From Ectobacillus sp. JY-23 (lineage in GTDB: Bacteria; Bacillota; Bacilli; Bacillales; Bacillaceae_G): a DNA stretch of 64,000 nucleotides. A program made the position numbers and the translations under genes. The first letter of the stretch is position 1. The number at the start of each line of letters is the position of its first letter. The stretch is taken from assembly GCF_023022965.1 (NCBI RefSeq), contig NZ_CP095462.1, positions 2,391,001-2,455,000 of the forward strand. The letters are read 5' to 3'. The notes beneath the pieces were generated by a model. It ran no database searches, was not told where the DNA came from, and saw only the letters and a program-made list of their open reading frames with translations. Positions 1-10,102 of this stretch are shown in pieces.

Positions 1-26
1 AAAACCGAGCCTCGGCTCGGTTTTTT
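1..26 (-). terminator. Intrinsic terminator downstream of gnd
   Basis: A 10-bp perfect stem (1-10 with 15-24) closes a 4-nt loop, with short T runs on both strands. It lies 30 nt past the gnd stop codon and probably ends gnd transcription. It could also serve a plus-strand gene left of the window. Confidence 0.8.
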
Positions 27-55
27 GTTTAGCAGCTAAGCCACATATGCTGTTT

Positions 56-1462
56 TTACTTCCATTGTGTATGGAAAGTTCCTTCTTTATCAATACGCTT
101 ATACGTATGTGCACCGAAGTAATCGCGTTGCGCTTGCAGTAAATTTGCAGGCAGAGTGGCTGTGCGATAGCTGTCGTAGTAAGAAACAGCTGCTGAGAAT
201 GCTGGCACTGGAATTCCTTGTTGTACCGCAGCTGCGATAATTGTACGTAACCCCCCTTGGTACGCTTCTACAATTTCTTTAAAATATGGGTCAAGAAGCA
301 GATTTGGCAGGTCTGCTTGACGTTCGTAAGCTTCTTTAATATTTTGTAGGAATGCCGCACGAATGATGCAACCGCCTCTCCAAAGCATAGAAATACTTCC
401 AAAGTCAAGGTTCCATCCGTACTCTTCAGACGCCGCCTTCAATTGTGTGAAGCCCTGTGCGTAGGAACAAATCTTGCTCATGTATAACGCTTGACGAACA
501 GCCTCAATTAATTCTTCTTTGCTTAAGCCTAGTGGTAACTTTTCAGGGCCTGCCAACACTGTACTTGCATGAATACGCTCTTCTTTTAAAGCGGAGATGC
601 AGCGCGCGAATACAGACTCTGTGATAATTGGCAAGGAAACGCCTAAATCAAGCGCACTTTGGCTTGTCCATTTTCCTGTACCTTTTTGACCAGCTTTATC
701 TAAGATCATGTCAACAAGCGGCTTTCCTGTTTCGTCATCAATCTTTGTAAAGATATCTGCTGTAATTTCAATTAAGTAGCTATTTAACTCACCTTTGTTC
801 CACTCTGCAAAAATCTCGTGAAACTCTTGCGCACTCAGATTAAGTGTTTGTTTAAGGAAGAAATATGCCTCACAGATAAGCTGCATATCGCCATATTCAA
901 TACCGTTATGCACCATTTTAACGTAATGTCCCGCTCCGTCTGGACCGATATATGAACAGCAAGCCTCACCATTGACCTTTGCTGCAATGTTCTCAAGCAT
1001 ATCCTTTACTTTTTCATAGGCTTCCTTTTGACCACCAGGCATGATGGAAGGACCTTTTAGAGCGCCCTCTTCACCGCCGGATACACCAGCACCGATGAAG
1101 TTAACACCTTTTTCCGCAAGCTTTTTATTGCGGCGAACCGTGTCTTCAAAGTACGTGTTACCACCGTCGATAAGGATATCGCCCGCATCTAAGTAAGGAA
1201 GTAAAGAATCAATTGCTTTATCTGTAATTTCACCTGCATTTACCATCAATAAAATTTTGCGTGGCAATTCTAAGGAATCGATAAAAGTCTGAACTTCACT
1301 TGTACCTACCAAGTTTTTTCCAGTATTTTCAGCGATAATCGCGTCAACTCTTTCTTTTGAGATATCATAAAGGGCTACGGAATAACCTTTGCTTTCGAAG
1401 TTAAGCGCTAGACTTTTTCCCATAACACCTACACCGACAACTCCAATTTGTTGTTTTGGCAT
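56..1462 (-). CDS. gnd: 6-phosphogluconate dehydrogenase, decarboxylating
   Basis: Oxidises 6-phosphogluconate to ribulose-5-phosphate and CO2 in the oxidative pentose phosphate pathway; cytosolic. The N-terminus has the Rossmann motif [15 protein letters not shown]. The family signature [17 protein letters not shown] is near residue 130, and the catalytic segment [13 protein letters not shown] (Lys, His-Asn and Glu) near residue 185. The length of 468 aa is normal. An ATG at 1471 is in frame, but the AGGAAGG ribosome site sits almost on it; the second ATG at 1462 has good spacing and gives [10 protein letters not shown], like homologues. It stands alone between a terminator and the neighbouring GGDEF-EAL gene. 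Confidence 0.95.
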   Translation of the reverse strand: MPKQQIGVVGVGVMGKSLALNFESKGYSVALYDISKERVDAIIAENTGKNLVGTSEVQTFIDSLELPRKILLMVNAGEITDKAIDSLLPYLDAGDILIDGGNTYFEDTVRRNKKLAEKGVNFIGAGVSGGEEGALKGPSIMPGGQKEAYEKVKDMLENIAAKVNGEACCSYIGPDGAGHYVKMVHNGIEYGDMQLICEAYFFLKQTLNLSAQEFHEIFAEWNKGELNSYLIEITADIFTKIDDETGKPLVDMILDKAGQKGTGKWTSQSALDLGVSLPIITESVFARCISALKEERIHASTVLAGPEKLPLGLSKEELIEAVRQALYMSKICSYAQGFTQLKAASEEYGWNLDFGSISMLWRGGCIIRAAFLQNIKEAYERQADLPNLLLDPYFKEIVEAYQGGLRTIIAAAVQQGIPVPAFSAAVSYYDSYRTATLPANLLQAQRDYFGAHTYKRIDKEGTFHTQWK

Positions 1463-1567
1463 AATATTCATTCCTTCCTATGTATGTTGTCCCTTATATA
1501 TTATAGTACCATATGGGCTAAAGTGAAATTTAAACTTCGCCACTTACACATTTTCTTCATTTCTTTA

Positions 1568-3796
1568 TTATGCTCTTTCCAATACTTCCTTATCTCGCAA
1601 TAAGAATTTTTTCATTTCTTTGGTATGTAAAGGTGGACTAAAAAAGTAACCCTGTCCCATGGTACATCCATGTTTCATTAAAAACTCAACCTGTTCTTCT
1701 TTCTCAATTCCTTCTGCAATGACTTTGAATTGAAGATTGTGCCCCATATCAATAATTGTTTTAACGATGGCACCCTGATTTTCATGATGAATAATATCAT
1801 CAACAAAAGACTTATCGATTTTTATTTTATCGATTGGAAGGTGCTTGAGATAGCTTAAAGACGAATAACCTGTGCCAAAATCATCAATGGACAGCTTAAC
1901 CCCAAGATCTCTGAGTTTATGTAAAATTACAGTGGAGTTTTCAATATCCTGCACTACACTCTCCGTGATTTCTAAATCTAAAAACTGAGGTGTCAGCTCC
2001 GTGTCATGCAGTACCTGTATCATCCTATCAATAAAGTTTTCTTCCTGCATTTGACGGGCAGATAAGTTTACCGCAACAGGGATACATGCAATTTTCTCTT
2101 CCTGCCATTTTTTATTTTGCTGACAGGCTTGCCTTAAGACCCACTCGCCTAACGGAACGATTAAGCCGCTCTCTTCTGCGATTGGGATAAATTCTAAAGG
2201 AGATATAAAGCCATATTTCTCATGCGACCAACGTAAAAGCGCCTCCATCCCTGTGACGACTCCTGTTTGTAAATCTATTTGTGGCTGATAATATACTTGC
2301 AACTCCTGTTTGCTCAGAGCCTTACGCAAATCATTTTCTAATTCCATTTTACGTGCAGAACGCTCCATTAAATGAGCTGTATAGAATTGATATGTATTTT
2401 TACCTCTTTCTTTTGCCGCATACATTGCAGTATCCGCATGCTTAATGAGCGTTTCTACATTATCTCCATCCTGCGGATACATACTAATTCCGATACTAGG
2501 AGTGATATAGTACTGGTCATCTTCAACATCAATAGGATTCGCAAATGCATGTAAAATGTCTCCTGCTACTTGTTTTGCTTCTTGTATATTTGCATGTTCC
2601 AACAGAACAATAAACTCATCTCCGCCTTGTCTTGACACAATACCGTTACTGGTAATAGATGTATGCAATCGATCTGCTACGCCCTGCAAAAGCTTATCGC
2701 CAACCGTATGTCCCTTGGTATCGTTGATGATTTTAAAACGATCTAAATCTAAAAACATAATTACAAAGCCTTCTGTTTTATGATCTCGTAATAATTCTCC
2801 TAGGTATTTTCGAAATTTATAACGATTAGGCAGACCTGTTAAGGAATCATAATATGCTAACATTTCCATGGATTTTTCAGACTGTTTACGATCTGTTATA
2901 TCTCTACCGATGACTTGTACGGCAGGACGCCCTTCATAAAACAGCTCGCTCATAGACATTTCCATTTGTACTTCTTGTCCCTTGAGATTATGCATAACCA
3001 ACTCCAAACGGTTGACTGGTTCACCTTGCGAACGATGCTCTCTGATTTTTTGTAATGTTGCTTTATCAAGGAAAGCTTCTATTGAAATGCGTTTTAAATC
3101 ATGCTGTGTTTTAGCTCCAAGCAATTGACATCCCGCCTCATTCACATAGTCAATTCGTCCGCCGCTCACAACTGCGATACTGTCAGGTGACATTTCTACT
3201 AAGCTTTGATATAAGCTTTCACTTTCTTTTCTGTCTGTGATATCCATGAGTACACTTGTAAAGTGTACAAAATTCCCTTTCGCATCTAATATTGGAAAGC
3301 CCTTATCTTGAATCCAGCGTACCTCTCCATCAGCACGGCGAATACGATATATGCTTGTTACCGGGTTTCCCTTAAGAAGCTCTGTTTGGCGTTCTAGCAA
3401 CAGGTGTATATCTTCTTGTATAATAACCTTCTTCCATAGGTTTTTATCTTGGTAAAATTGTCGCAGCGAATAACCATACAGCGTTTCTATTTTCGATGTA
3501 ATTAATAATGTATCTTCCACAAGATCATGTGACCAAACTGCTATATCCAGCGCTTGAAATATATTATTCATTTTTTCACGCGATTCTTCTAGCTCTTGGG
3601 CATAGTCTTGTAAATCCTTATGCATAAAATAAAATGTGAATAGCGCTAAAATGAGAATAGTCACACCTATAGCTATATCAAAAAATATACCTATTTGTGT
3701 TTCAATGCCTTGTAATTTTAAAGAAGCTTTTAAAACAATCAGTATTGCTAATAACCAAAACGTATTAGACTTACGTAATTGCTTGAAAATTTTCAT
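1568..3796 (-). CDS. Membrane PAS-PAS-GGDEF-EAL protein (c-di-GMP turnover)
   Basis: Signalling protein that should make and/or degrade cyclic di-GMP. Two hydrophobic segments (about residues 12-28 and 36-60) anchor it, followed by a short coiled coil, two PAS/PAC domains (about 70-190 and 195-305), a GGDEF domain (about 310-470) and an EAL domain (about 485-735). The cyclase signature RQGGDEF is intact. The phosphodiesterase motifs MEALLRW, ITESVVQD, DDFGTGYSS, KIDKSFV and AEGIE are also intact, so both activities are possible and the net direction cannot be read from sequence. GGAGAAAG precedes the ATG. It is monocistronic. What the PAS domains sense is unknown. Confidence 0.92.
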   Translation of the reverse strand: MKIFKQLRKSNTFWLLAILIVLKASLKLQGIETQIGIFFDIAIGVTILILALFTFYFMHKDLQDYAQELEESREKMNNIFQALDIAVWSHDLVEDTLLITSKIETLYGYSLRQFYQDKNLWKKVIIQEDIHLLLERQTELLKGNPVTSIYRIRRADGEVRWIQDKGFPILDAKGNFVHFTSVLMDITDRKESESLYQSLVEMSPDSIAVVSGGRIDYVNEAGCQLLGAKTQHDLKRISIEAFLDKATLQKIREHRSQGEPVNRLELVMHNLKGQEVQMEMSMSELFYEGRPAVQVIGRDITDRKQSEKSMEMLAYYDSLTGLPNRYKFRKYLGELLRDHKTEGFVIMFLDLDRFKIINDTKGHTVGDKLLQGVADRLHTSITSNGIVSRQGGDEFIVLLEHANIQEAKQVAGDILHAFANPIDVEDDQYYITPSIGISMYPQDGDNVETLIKHADTAMYAAKERGKNTYQFYTAHLMERSARKMELENDLRKALSKQELQVYYQPQIDLQTGVVTGMEALLRWSHEKYGFISPLEFIPIAEESGLIVPLGEWVLRQACQQNKKWQEEKIACIPVAVNLSARQMQEENFIDRMIQVLHDTELTPQFLDLEITESVVQDIENSTVILHKLRDLGVKLSIDDFGTGYSSLSYLKHLPIDKIKIDKSFVDDIIHHENQGAIVKTIIDMGHNLQFKVIAEGIEKEEQVEFLMKHGCTMGQGYFFSPPLHTKEMKKFLLRDKEVLERA

Positions 3797-4092
3797 ATAT
3801 CTTTCTCCTATTTTTAGAAAATGATATCGTATTTAGATTATTATAATGTAAACAATATCCAAAAAACAGAATATTTTTTTATACTTCATATTTTCATGAA
3901 TGAAAAATATAAGATAGGTAAAAATTTAATTGGTAGATATAGAAGGATAAGCAGCAAATTGACGTGATTTTTGTTTACATAGAGAGCCTATAAGATGCCT
4001 ATAATGCGTAAAATTCGCCTTACAGCGCCTTGTATACACAGCATGTAAATTTCCTTACGTTCAACAATTTTAAAAATATATATGCTTTTCCT

Positions 4093-4147
4093 TTGACAAA
4101 GTAATAGGATTTATATAATAATTAATATCGAATTAGAATTATTACAA
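4093..4147 (+). promoter_or_regulatory. ahpC promoter with PerR-box-like operator
   Basis: TTGACA (4093-4098) and TATAAT (4114-4119) form a SigA-like promoter with a short 15-nt spacer. Immediately downstream, 4133-4147 reads TTAGAATTATTACAA, matching 13 of 14 defined positions of the B. subtilis PerR box TTATAATnATTATAA. The box would overlap the transcription start and let the peroxide-sensing repressor PerR control ahpCF. The rest of 3797-4092 shows no gene that I recognise; it is AT-rich. Confidence 0.75.
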
Positions 4148-4190
4148 AGTGTTATTGCACTAAAACTTTTTATTTTAGGAGGATTTTCAA

Positions 4191-4754
4191 ATGGCATTAA
4201 TCGGTAAAGAAGTAGCACCATTTTCAGCAAAGGCTTTTCAAAAAGGTGAGTTCATCGACGTTACAGAAGCAAACTTTAAAGGTCAATGGAGCGTTGTTTG
4301 CTTCTATCCTGCAGACTTCACGTTTGTATGCCCTACAGAACTAGAAGATCTTCAAAATCAATATGCAGCTCTTAAAGAACTTGGCGTAGAAGTATACTCT
4401 GTTTCTACAGATACTCACTTCACGCACAAAGCATGGCATGATACTTCTGAAACAATCGGTAAAATTGAGTATATTATGATTGGTGACCCTTCTCATGTAA
4501 TTTCTCGCAACTTCGACGTATTAAACGAAGAAGACGGCTTAGCAGAGCGCGGAACATTCATCATCGATCCAGATGGCGTTATTCAAACAGTTGAAATCAA
4601 CGCAGGTGGCATTGGCCGCGATGCAAGCACACTTGTAAACAAAATTAAAGCAGCACAATACGTGCGCAACAACCCAGGCGAAGTTTGCCCTGCTAAATGG
4701 CAAGAGGGTGGCGCTACACTTAAACCAAGCCTTGACCTTGTAGGTAAAATCTAA
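4191..4754 (+). CDS. ahpC: Alkyl hydroperoxide reductase, peroxiredoxin subunit
   Basis: Typical 2-Cys peroxiredoxin that reduces H2O2, organic peroxides and peroxynitrite. The peroxidatic Cys47 lies in DFTFVCPTE and the resolving Cys166 in GEVCPAKW. The length of 187 aa is exactly the usual AhpC size. AGGAGG at 4177-4182 is an ideal ribosome site. It is the first gene of a two-gene operon with ahpF, 14 nt downstream, which regenerates it. A PerR-type operator in front indicates peroxide induction. Confidence 0.97.
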   Translation: MALIGKEVAPFSAKAFQKGEFIDVTEANFKGQWSVVCFYPADFTFVCPTELEDLQNQYAALKELGVEVYSVSTDTHFTHKAWHDTSETIGKIEYIMIGDPSHVISRNFDVLNEEDGLAERGTFIIDPDGVIQTVEINAGGIGRDASTLVNKIKAAQYVRNNPGEVCPAKWQEGGATLKPSLDLVGKI

Positions 4755-4768
4755 GGAGTTTGATACAA

Positions 4769-6298
4769 ATGTTACTAGATGCAGATATAAAGGCACAGTT
4801 GGCCCAGTACCTCCAATTATTAGAGAGCGATATAATGCTTAAAGTCAGCGCGGGAACGGACGAAGTATCCCGTGACATGCTGACTCTAGTGGACGAACTG
4901 GCCACTATGTCACCTAAAATTAAAGTAGAACACGCAGAACTATCGCGTACACCAAGTTTTAGCGTTAATCGTATTGGAGAAGATACGGGCGTAACATTTG
5001 CCGGTATCCCTCTAGGACATGAGTTTACTTCCCTTGTTTTGGCTTTGCTGCAGGTTAGCGGCAGAGCCCCAAAAGTAGATCAAAAGCTAATTGATCAGAT
5101 TAAAAATATGAAAGGCGAATACCATTTTGAGTCCTATATTAGCTTAAGCTGCCACAACTGTCCTGATGTGGTACAAGCGCTTAATCTAATGAGTATCTTA
5201 AATGAAGGTATTACGCATACCATGATTGACGGCGCAGCTTTCAAGCAAGAAGTTGAAAGCAAAAATATCATGGCAGTACCGACTGTTTTCGTAAACGGCG
5301 AATCCTTCGGCAGCGGCCGCATGACGCTTGAAGAAATTCTGGCGAAAATCGGCAGCGCCCCAGACGCTTCTGAATTTGCGGATAAAGAGCCTTATGATGT
5401 ACTGATTGTTGGCGGTGGTCCGGCAGGCTCCAGTGCAGCAATCTATGCGGCACGTAAAGGCATTCGTACAGGTCTTGTAGCGGAGCGCTTCGGTGGTCAG
5501 GTTATGGACACAATGGCGATTGAAAACTTTATCAGTGTAAAACAAACTGAAGGTCCTAAGCTTGTAGCAGGCTTGGAAGAGCATGTGAAAGAGTATGGCG
5601 TTGATGTCATGAACTTACAACGTGCAAAACGTTTGGAAAAGAAAGATCTTATTGAAGTTGAGCTTGAGAACGGTGCTGTTCTAAAAAGTAAAACTGTCAT
5701 TCTTTCTACAGGTGCACGTTGGCGCAATGTTGGCGTTCCTGGCGAAGCAGAATTCAAAAACAAAGGCGTCGCATATTGCCCACACTGCGATGGTCCTCTG
5801 TTTGAAGGCAAGCGCGTGGCTGTTATCGGTGGTGGTAACTCTGGTATCGAAGCTGCGATTGATCTTGCAGGTATTGTAAAGCATGTAACAGTTCTTGAGT
5901 TTATGCCAGAGTTAAAGGCAGATGCAGTACTACAAGAGCGTCTATATAGTCTTCCTAACGTAACAGTACTGAAAAATGTGCAAACAAAAGAAATTACAGG
6001 TACTGATAAAGTGAACGGTATTAGCTATATGGATCGCGACACAGAGGAAGTTCACCACATTGAACTGGAAGGCGTATTCGTTCAAATTGGCCTGGTACCG
6101 AACACAGAATGGTTAGGCGATACGATTGAACGCACACGCTTCGGTGAAATCATTGTGGACAAGCATGGTGCTACAAGTATCCCTGGCGTATTTGCGGCCG
6201 GCGACTGCACGGACAGCGCCTATAAGCAAATTATTATCTCCATGGGTTCAGGTGCCACTGCAGCACTAGGTGCATTCGACTACCTTATCCGCAATTAA
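4769..6298 (+). CDS. ahpF: Alkyl hydroperoxide reductase, flavoprotein subunit
   Basis: NADH-dependent disulfide reductase that recycles AhpC. The N-terminal tandem thioredoxin fold carries the redox pair CHNC (about residue 126). It is followed by a thioredoxin-reductase-like module with the FAD motif [18 protein letters not shown], a CPHC redox centre (about residue 335), an NADH-binding GGGNSG and a C-terminal [14 protein letters not shown] in frame at 4760 sits too close to the AAGGAG ribosome site; ATG 4769 has 10-nt spacing and gives 509 aa, the usual AhpF length. Confidence 0.96.
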   Translation: MLLDADIKAQLAQYLQLLESDIMLKVSAGTDEVSRDMLTLVDELATMSPKIKVEHAELSRTPSFSVNRIGEDTGVTFAGIPLGHEFTSLVLALLQVSGRAPKVDQKLIDQIKNMKGEYHFESYISLSCHNCPDVVQALNLMSILNEGITHTMIDGAAFKQEVESKNIMAVPTVFVNGESFGSGRMTLEEILAKIGSAPDASEFADKEPYDVLIVGGGPAGSSAAIYAARKGIRTGLVAERFGGQVMDTMAIENFISVKQTEGPKLVAGLEEHVKEYGVDVMNLQRAKRLEKKDLIEVELENGAVLKSKTVILSTGARWRNVGVPGEAEFKNKGVAYCPHCDGPLFEGKRVAVIGGGNSGIEAAIDLAGIVKHVTVLEFMPELKADAVLQERLYSLPNVTVLKNVQTKEITGTDKVNGISYMDRDTEEVHHIELEGVFVQIGLVPNTEWLGDTIERTRFGEIIVDKHGATSIPGVFAAGDCTDSAYKQIIISMGSGATAALGAFDYLIRN

Positions 6299-6321
6299 TA
6301 TATTCTCTTTAATAGAGAATC

Positions 6322-6367
6322 GTATAAACAAAGAGCTCCCAAATGATTGGGAGCTCTTTGTTTATAC
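6322..6367. terminator. Bidirectional terminator between ahpF and licC
   Basis: A perfect 21-bp inverted repeat (6322-6342 with 6347-6367, loop ATGA) lies between the convergent ahpF and licC genes. There is no long uridine run beyond the stem, but AAACAAAG/CTTTGTTT ends the arms on both strands. It most likely terminates both operons. Confidence 0.8.
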
Positions 6368-6384
6368 ATAAGGGATATACACTG

Positions 6385-7083
6385 TTATTTTATATTCTCC
6401 AGCTTTAAGATTTCCTGTGTTTTTCTCAAATCCTCAAGAGAATCAATTTCAAAGCTATCATCGCTTTGAATGCGATGTAGATGTACTTGTAAGGAAGGCA
6501 AATTATGCTTCACTACATCATCCCAATATAAATCTGTGAAATTTCCATCTGCAATAAACTCTTCTAAACTTGCTTGTATCTTCTCTGCGTCTCTTTTTGC
6601 CCAATAGGAAATACCACAAAGGATATAATCCTCAGTTCCATCTCGTACTTCAATATCGTAAATACGATCACTTTCGTCGTATCGTAAAACCCACTCATTT
6701 TTAAAATCAGGTTTTTTCGAACTAAAGTATAATGAAGTCTGTGGATTTTCTAGCAAAAAATTTCGATGCAAGTATACATCCGCATCAATTACATAAGAAT
6801 CCGTTAAATACTCTTTGACTAAATACATAGTGTAAATGTTGTTATACTGATCATATTTATCGTTATGAACAAGCGTAACACCGTATTTCTCAGTTAAATA
6901 GTTAAACTTCTCATGCAAATAGCCTGTCACCACAATGATTTCTTGTATACCTTTTTCACGAAGGAATTCGATTTGCTTTTCTAGCATCGGTTTCCCGTTT
7001 ACTTCAACTAACGATTTTGGCGTAGTCAATGTTAAAGGTCGTAGTCTTGTTCCCATTCCTGCTGCTAGTAATATCGCTCTCAT
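6385..7083 (-). CDS. licC: CTP:phosphocholine cytidylyltransferase (LicC family)
   Basis: Activates phosphocholine to CDP-choline, the donor for phosphocholine transfer onto surface glycopolymers. The N-terminal nucleotide-binding signature is complete: LLAAGMGTRLRPLT followed by TPKSLVEVNGKP. The metal-binding IDADVYL is near residue 100 and an EIDSLEDL near residue 215. The length of 232 aa matches pneumococcal LicC. The start overlaps the licB stop by 4 nt (ATGA), so the two are translationally coupled. Another sugar- or polyol-phosphate nucleotidyltransferase role is possible, but neighbouring licB, a choline-kinase domain and licD favour phosphocholine. Confidence 0.85.
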   Translation of the reverse strand: MRAILLAAGMGTRLRPLTLTTPKSLVEVNGKPMLEKQIEFLREKGIQEIIVVTGYLHEKFNYLTEKYGVTLVHNDKYDQYNNIYTMYLVKEYLTDSYVIDADVYLHRNFLLENPQTSLYFSSKKPDFKNEWVLRYDESDRIYDIEVRDGTEDYILCGISYWAKRDAEKIQASLEEFIADGNFTDLYWDDVVKHNLPSLQVHLHRIQSDDSFEIDSLEDLRKTQEILKLENIK

Positions 7084-8063
7084 GCCGTTTTCTTTTCTCC
7101 ATTTCTAAAACTAATACCAATGACTTCTTTTGGACTTGCTACTGTTAAAATTGAGCCAACAATAATTCCAATACTGCAAAGCAATAGCTTTGGCGAGAAG
7201 GCTGTTCCTAGTACAATCATACCAATAATAACTGTCCATGCCGCATATGTGATATTGAGTGCCATTGCCTTTGTAGGTCCGATATGATTGATTGCTTTAT
7301 AGTAAAATACATACGATGCTGTACCTGCTAAAGCAATGACTGCAATTAGCGGAAGCTCTTTACTCATCAAAACATCCACTGTTAAGAAATGACCGCCAAA
7401 CACCGGAATAATGATGGCCGCAAAAGTAAGAGCTGATGTAAGCTGTCTGATTTGCAAGGCTTGCTCCGGACTTACTTCATCATCCTTCATACCATATGCA
7501 ATAATAACACACTCTAGTCCCCAACCAACAACACACATTGCTGCAAAGAAAAATCCAAGTAAATAACTTTCAGTTGCTATTCCTTCATTAGAGTAGCCCA
7601 AGAAAAAGATAAAGCCAATACTAATTAATAAACCAAACCAACTTCTAAGACCTAATTTATCTTTTAGGAAGATAAACGCAAACAATGCGCCAACAGCTGG
7701 ATAAACAGCCGAGATAGAAGCTGTATAAGAGGCTCCGATATACTTTACTGCTAACACATAACCAGTCATACCTACAGGACCACCCATTAATGCTGCTAAT
7801 ACAACAAACAAGCCGCTTTTCGTCCTTAGTTTAGAAAATGTTTGTTTGAGTTCACCGCGGAACAACATATAAATTGCCATCCAGATAGCAGACAACATAT
7901 CATGAAGCAAAGTACTTACCAAAGGTGCCAAAAAAATCACTTGCTCGTTTGATAAAAATACGGCTCTTGATAAAACAATTCCAATTAATACGGTATCAAG
8001 TGCCCACAGTATCCCTGAAGATAATCCGAAAAAAATACCTTTTCCTTGCCCCTTGTTCATCAT
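7080..8063 (-). CDS. licB: LicB-like choline permease (DMT/EamA transporter)
   Basis: Integral membrane protein of 327 aa with about ten hydrophobic segments and the internal duplication typical of the drug/metabolite transporter superfamily. LicB proteins import choline for surface decoration. Assignment to choline rests on position: 15 nt after the kinase fusion gene and overlapping licC by 4 nt. GAGGGGG precedes a double ATG (8063 or 8060). A generic EamA exporter cannot be excluded from the sequence alone. Confidence 0.75.
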   Translation of the reverse strand: MMNKGQGKGIFFGLSSGILWALDTVLIGIVLSRAVFLSNEQVIFLAPLVSTLLHDMLSAIWMAIYMLFRGELKQTFSKLRTKSGLFVVLAALMGGPVGMTGYVLAVKYIGASYTASISAVYPAVGALFAFIFLKDKLGLRSWFGLLISIGFIFFLGYSNEGIATESYLLGFFFAAMCVVGWGLECVIIAYGMKDDEVSPEQALQIRQLTSALTFAAIIIPVFGGHFLTVDVLMSKELPLIAVIALAGTASYVFYYKAINHIGPTKAMALNITYAAWTVIIGMIVLGTAFSPKLLLCSIGIIVGSILTVASPKEVIGISFRNGEKKTA

Positions 8064-8078
8064 ATATCCCCCTCTGTA

Positions 8079-9932
8079 TTAAACGCGCTCAAATAATTGC
8101 GTTAAGTTTGCCTTCGCTCTGTTATAACGATCTATTCCATACGTACCAAAATCATCGCCCTGTGCTTCTTTGATCTGGGTCCAGATAGTCCATAAAAAGT
8201 CTTGAAAAATTTTATTAAGCAATATACGTGTTTTGATTTTCTCTTCTGCCGGCTGACCAAAGTAGAGCTGAAGAAATAATTCTTCTTCTTCAGGAGAGAA
8301 ATTACATTCTAACGAATGAGCCGCTACGTCCCACATCGGATCATTCATACCGCTGTATTCCCAATCAATCAAATACATTCTACCGCTTCCACTTTTCACA
8401 AAGTTTTCAGGTAATGTATCATTATGACAAGGTGTAAGCGTTACGTCTAAAGCTTCATATATATCTTTCATGTACATAATTGCTGCACGTGTTTCCTTAT
8501 AGTCCGAAAAGTTTTCACCGTTTGCCTGTTTTAACAACAGCTCATATTCCTCAATCTTTTCAAATACGTCAAATCTATTCTTCATCACAGCCTGAGAAGT
8601 ATGAAGGGTCCGCAGCAATTCTGCAGTTAAATGCATATGCTCTTGACGCTTTGCGCTCTTTGCATTTAAGGTTTCCGCATCTGGAATCATTTCTGCTACC
8701 TTCACACCTGTATGTTCATTGAAGTAAAGAATAGGTGTATCAATTCCTAAATCACTTGCGATACGAGCGTTAAACTTTTCTTCATATCGATTAATCATGC
8801 TTTCCGTACCATTTCCAGGAATACGCAATACATATTCCTTATTACGCAGCGTTACTTTATAGTTTTTATTTGTCATACCGCCAAACGGCTCAATTACAAA
8901 GTGTTCCTCTTCATTAAGCTGAAGCGCTTCACGTAAAATCTCTTTAATCTGTTGTTTTTGATATTCCGCTTCTTTTCGCTTAAGCCTCGGATAAACAAAG
9001 TTCACTACATTATGGTATTGCTGTGGTGTGTCAATCTCCGCCCAAACCGCATCAGGGACCTTTAAATAACCTAGTTTGTAGTGTCTAGCCGCATCTAACA
9101 ACAAATACTCGTAATTTACATATGGATTGCGATTATCTTTGAATTCTGTTAAGAGCCGCTTAAACATATTGTAGGAAATTTTACTAATACCCACCATTTC
9201 TCCATCTATCTTGTTTAGCTGATGAATATCTTTTGTAATTTTGTATAAATTTCCGTTTCTAATTTCAACAAATGCTTCATCACCCGAGCCACTTTCATTC
9301 GTAATGAGAACGCAATCACGTTCTTCATGCTTTAACAGCTTAGAAATCGCGTACTCTTCAATTAAAATATCTGATTCCCATAATAGGAAGTCATCTGTAA
9401 TATATTTTGCAGCGCACGCTAAAGAAATCATTGTGCCTGTCCATTTATACTGATTGTTTTCTACAATTGTAATAGATTCATCTTCACTAAACCGCGTAAA
9501 TAGTTCCTTTTTATAGCCTGTAACCATAACAATAGTTTCAATACCATTTCTTTTCAGTATCTCGACATTACGTTCAAGTAATACTTGTCCATCTAAATCG
9601 GCTAAGCCGGCCGGATTTTGTAATTCTTTACGCTGGCCCGCCGCCAAGATGACAGCTTGCTTAATTGGTTTAAATGAACGATGATGAATGTTTACTCGGT
9701 TGTCTTGCAGACTGCTGAGTCCTTGTGTTAGTGATTCAATTCCTTTTTCGGTTAAATGATAGCGCGTGCTTTTTCCTACTCGTTTTCTATAAATATACTC
9801 CTGCTCAATTAGTGGATTAATCATATAATTAATCTTACCGACAGATACACCGCACATCTGAGCTATATCCTTCTGACTTACATCTGTTTTATTATTAATC
9901 ACATTTAAAATGCTTAATTCTTCCTGCTTCAT
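8079..9932 (-). CDS. HTH / degenerate nucleotidyltransferase / choline kinase fusion (LicA-like)
   Basis: Three modules in 617 aa. Residues 1-75 form a winged helix (QKDIAQMCGVSVGKINYMI, then a basic wing). About 88-330 is a LicC-type nucleotidyltransferase fold. About 335-617 is a LicA choline/ethanolamine kinase with the catalytic loop CHNDTLPENF and the metal site LIDWEYSG. In the middle domain the usual nucleotide-binding loop is eroded: AAGQRKELQNPAGLADLDG replaces the GxGxR and TPK residues seen in licC, so catalytic loss is likely. ESD and EIDTP acidic sites remain. GGAG precedes the ATG. It is the first gene of the licA-licB-licC run. I infer a kinase carrying its own sensor and regulator. 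Confidence 0.85.
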   Translation of the reverse strand: MKQEELSILNVINNKTDVSQKDIAQMCGVSVGKINYMINPLIEQEYIYRKRVGKSTRYHLTEKGIESLTQGLSSLQDNRVNIHHRSFKPIKQAVILAAGQRKELQNPAGLADLDGQVLLERNVEILKRNGIETIVMVTGYKKELFTRFSEDESITIVENNQYKWTGTMISLACAAKYITDDFLLWESDILIEEYAISKLLKHEERDCVLITNESGSGDEAFVEIRNGNLYKITKDIHQLNKIDGEMVGISKISYNMFKRLLTEFKDNRNPYVNYEYLLLDAARHYKLGYLKVPDAVWAEIDTPQQYHNVVNFVYPRLKRKEAEYQKQQIKEILREALQLNEEEHFVIEPFGGMTNKNYKVTLRNKEYVLRIPGNGTESMINRYEEKFNARIASDLGIDTPILYFNEHTGVKVAEMIPDAETLNAKSAKRQEHMHLTAELLRTLHTSQAVMKNRFDVFEKIEEYELLLKQANGENFSDYKETRAAIMYMKDIYEALDVTLTPCHNDTLPENFVKSGSGRMYLIDWEYSGMNDPMWDVAAHSLECNFSPEEEELFLQLYFGQPAEEKIKTRILLNKIFQDFLWTIWTQIKEAQGDDFGTYGIDRYNRAKANLTQLFERV

Positions 9933-10067
9933 CCCATCTCCGCCCTATAGATTCAATTTTTGAATGTAAGATTATCATGACACAGGGCGTTTAATATGTA
10001 AATATTTTATTTAACTTTTATTAATTTTACGTAAAGTAATATTTACAAAAAGCTGTTGCTATATAAA

Positions 10068-10095
10068 AAGCACGCAGCTTATATACTGCGTGCTT
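10068..10095 (-). terminator. Terminator downstream of the flippase gene
   Basis: A 10-bp GC-rich stem (AAGCACGCAG at 10068-10077 with CTGCGTGCTT at 10086-10095) is followed on the minus strand by TTTTTATAT. It separates the flippase transcript from the licA-like gene. Confidence 0.8.
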
Positions 10096-10102
10096 CTCAT
10101 AC

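Noticed and set aside
5134..5884. Several 60-128-codon minus-strand frames inside ahpF
   Set aside because: They are antisense to a strongly conserved enzyme and lack ribosome sites; shadows of its codon pattern.
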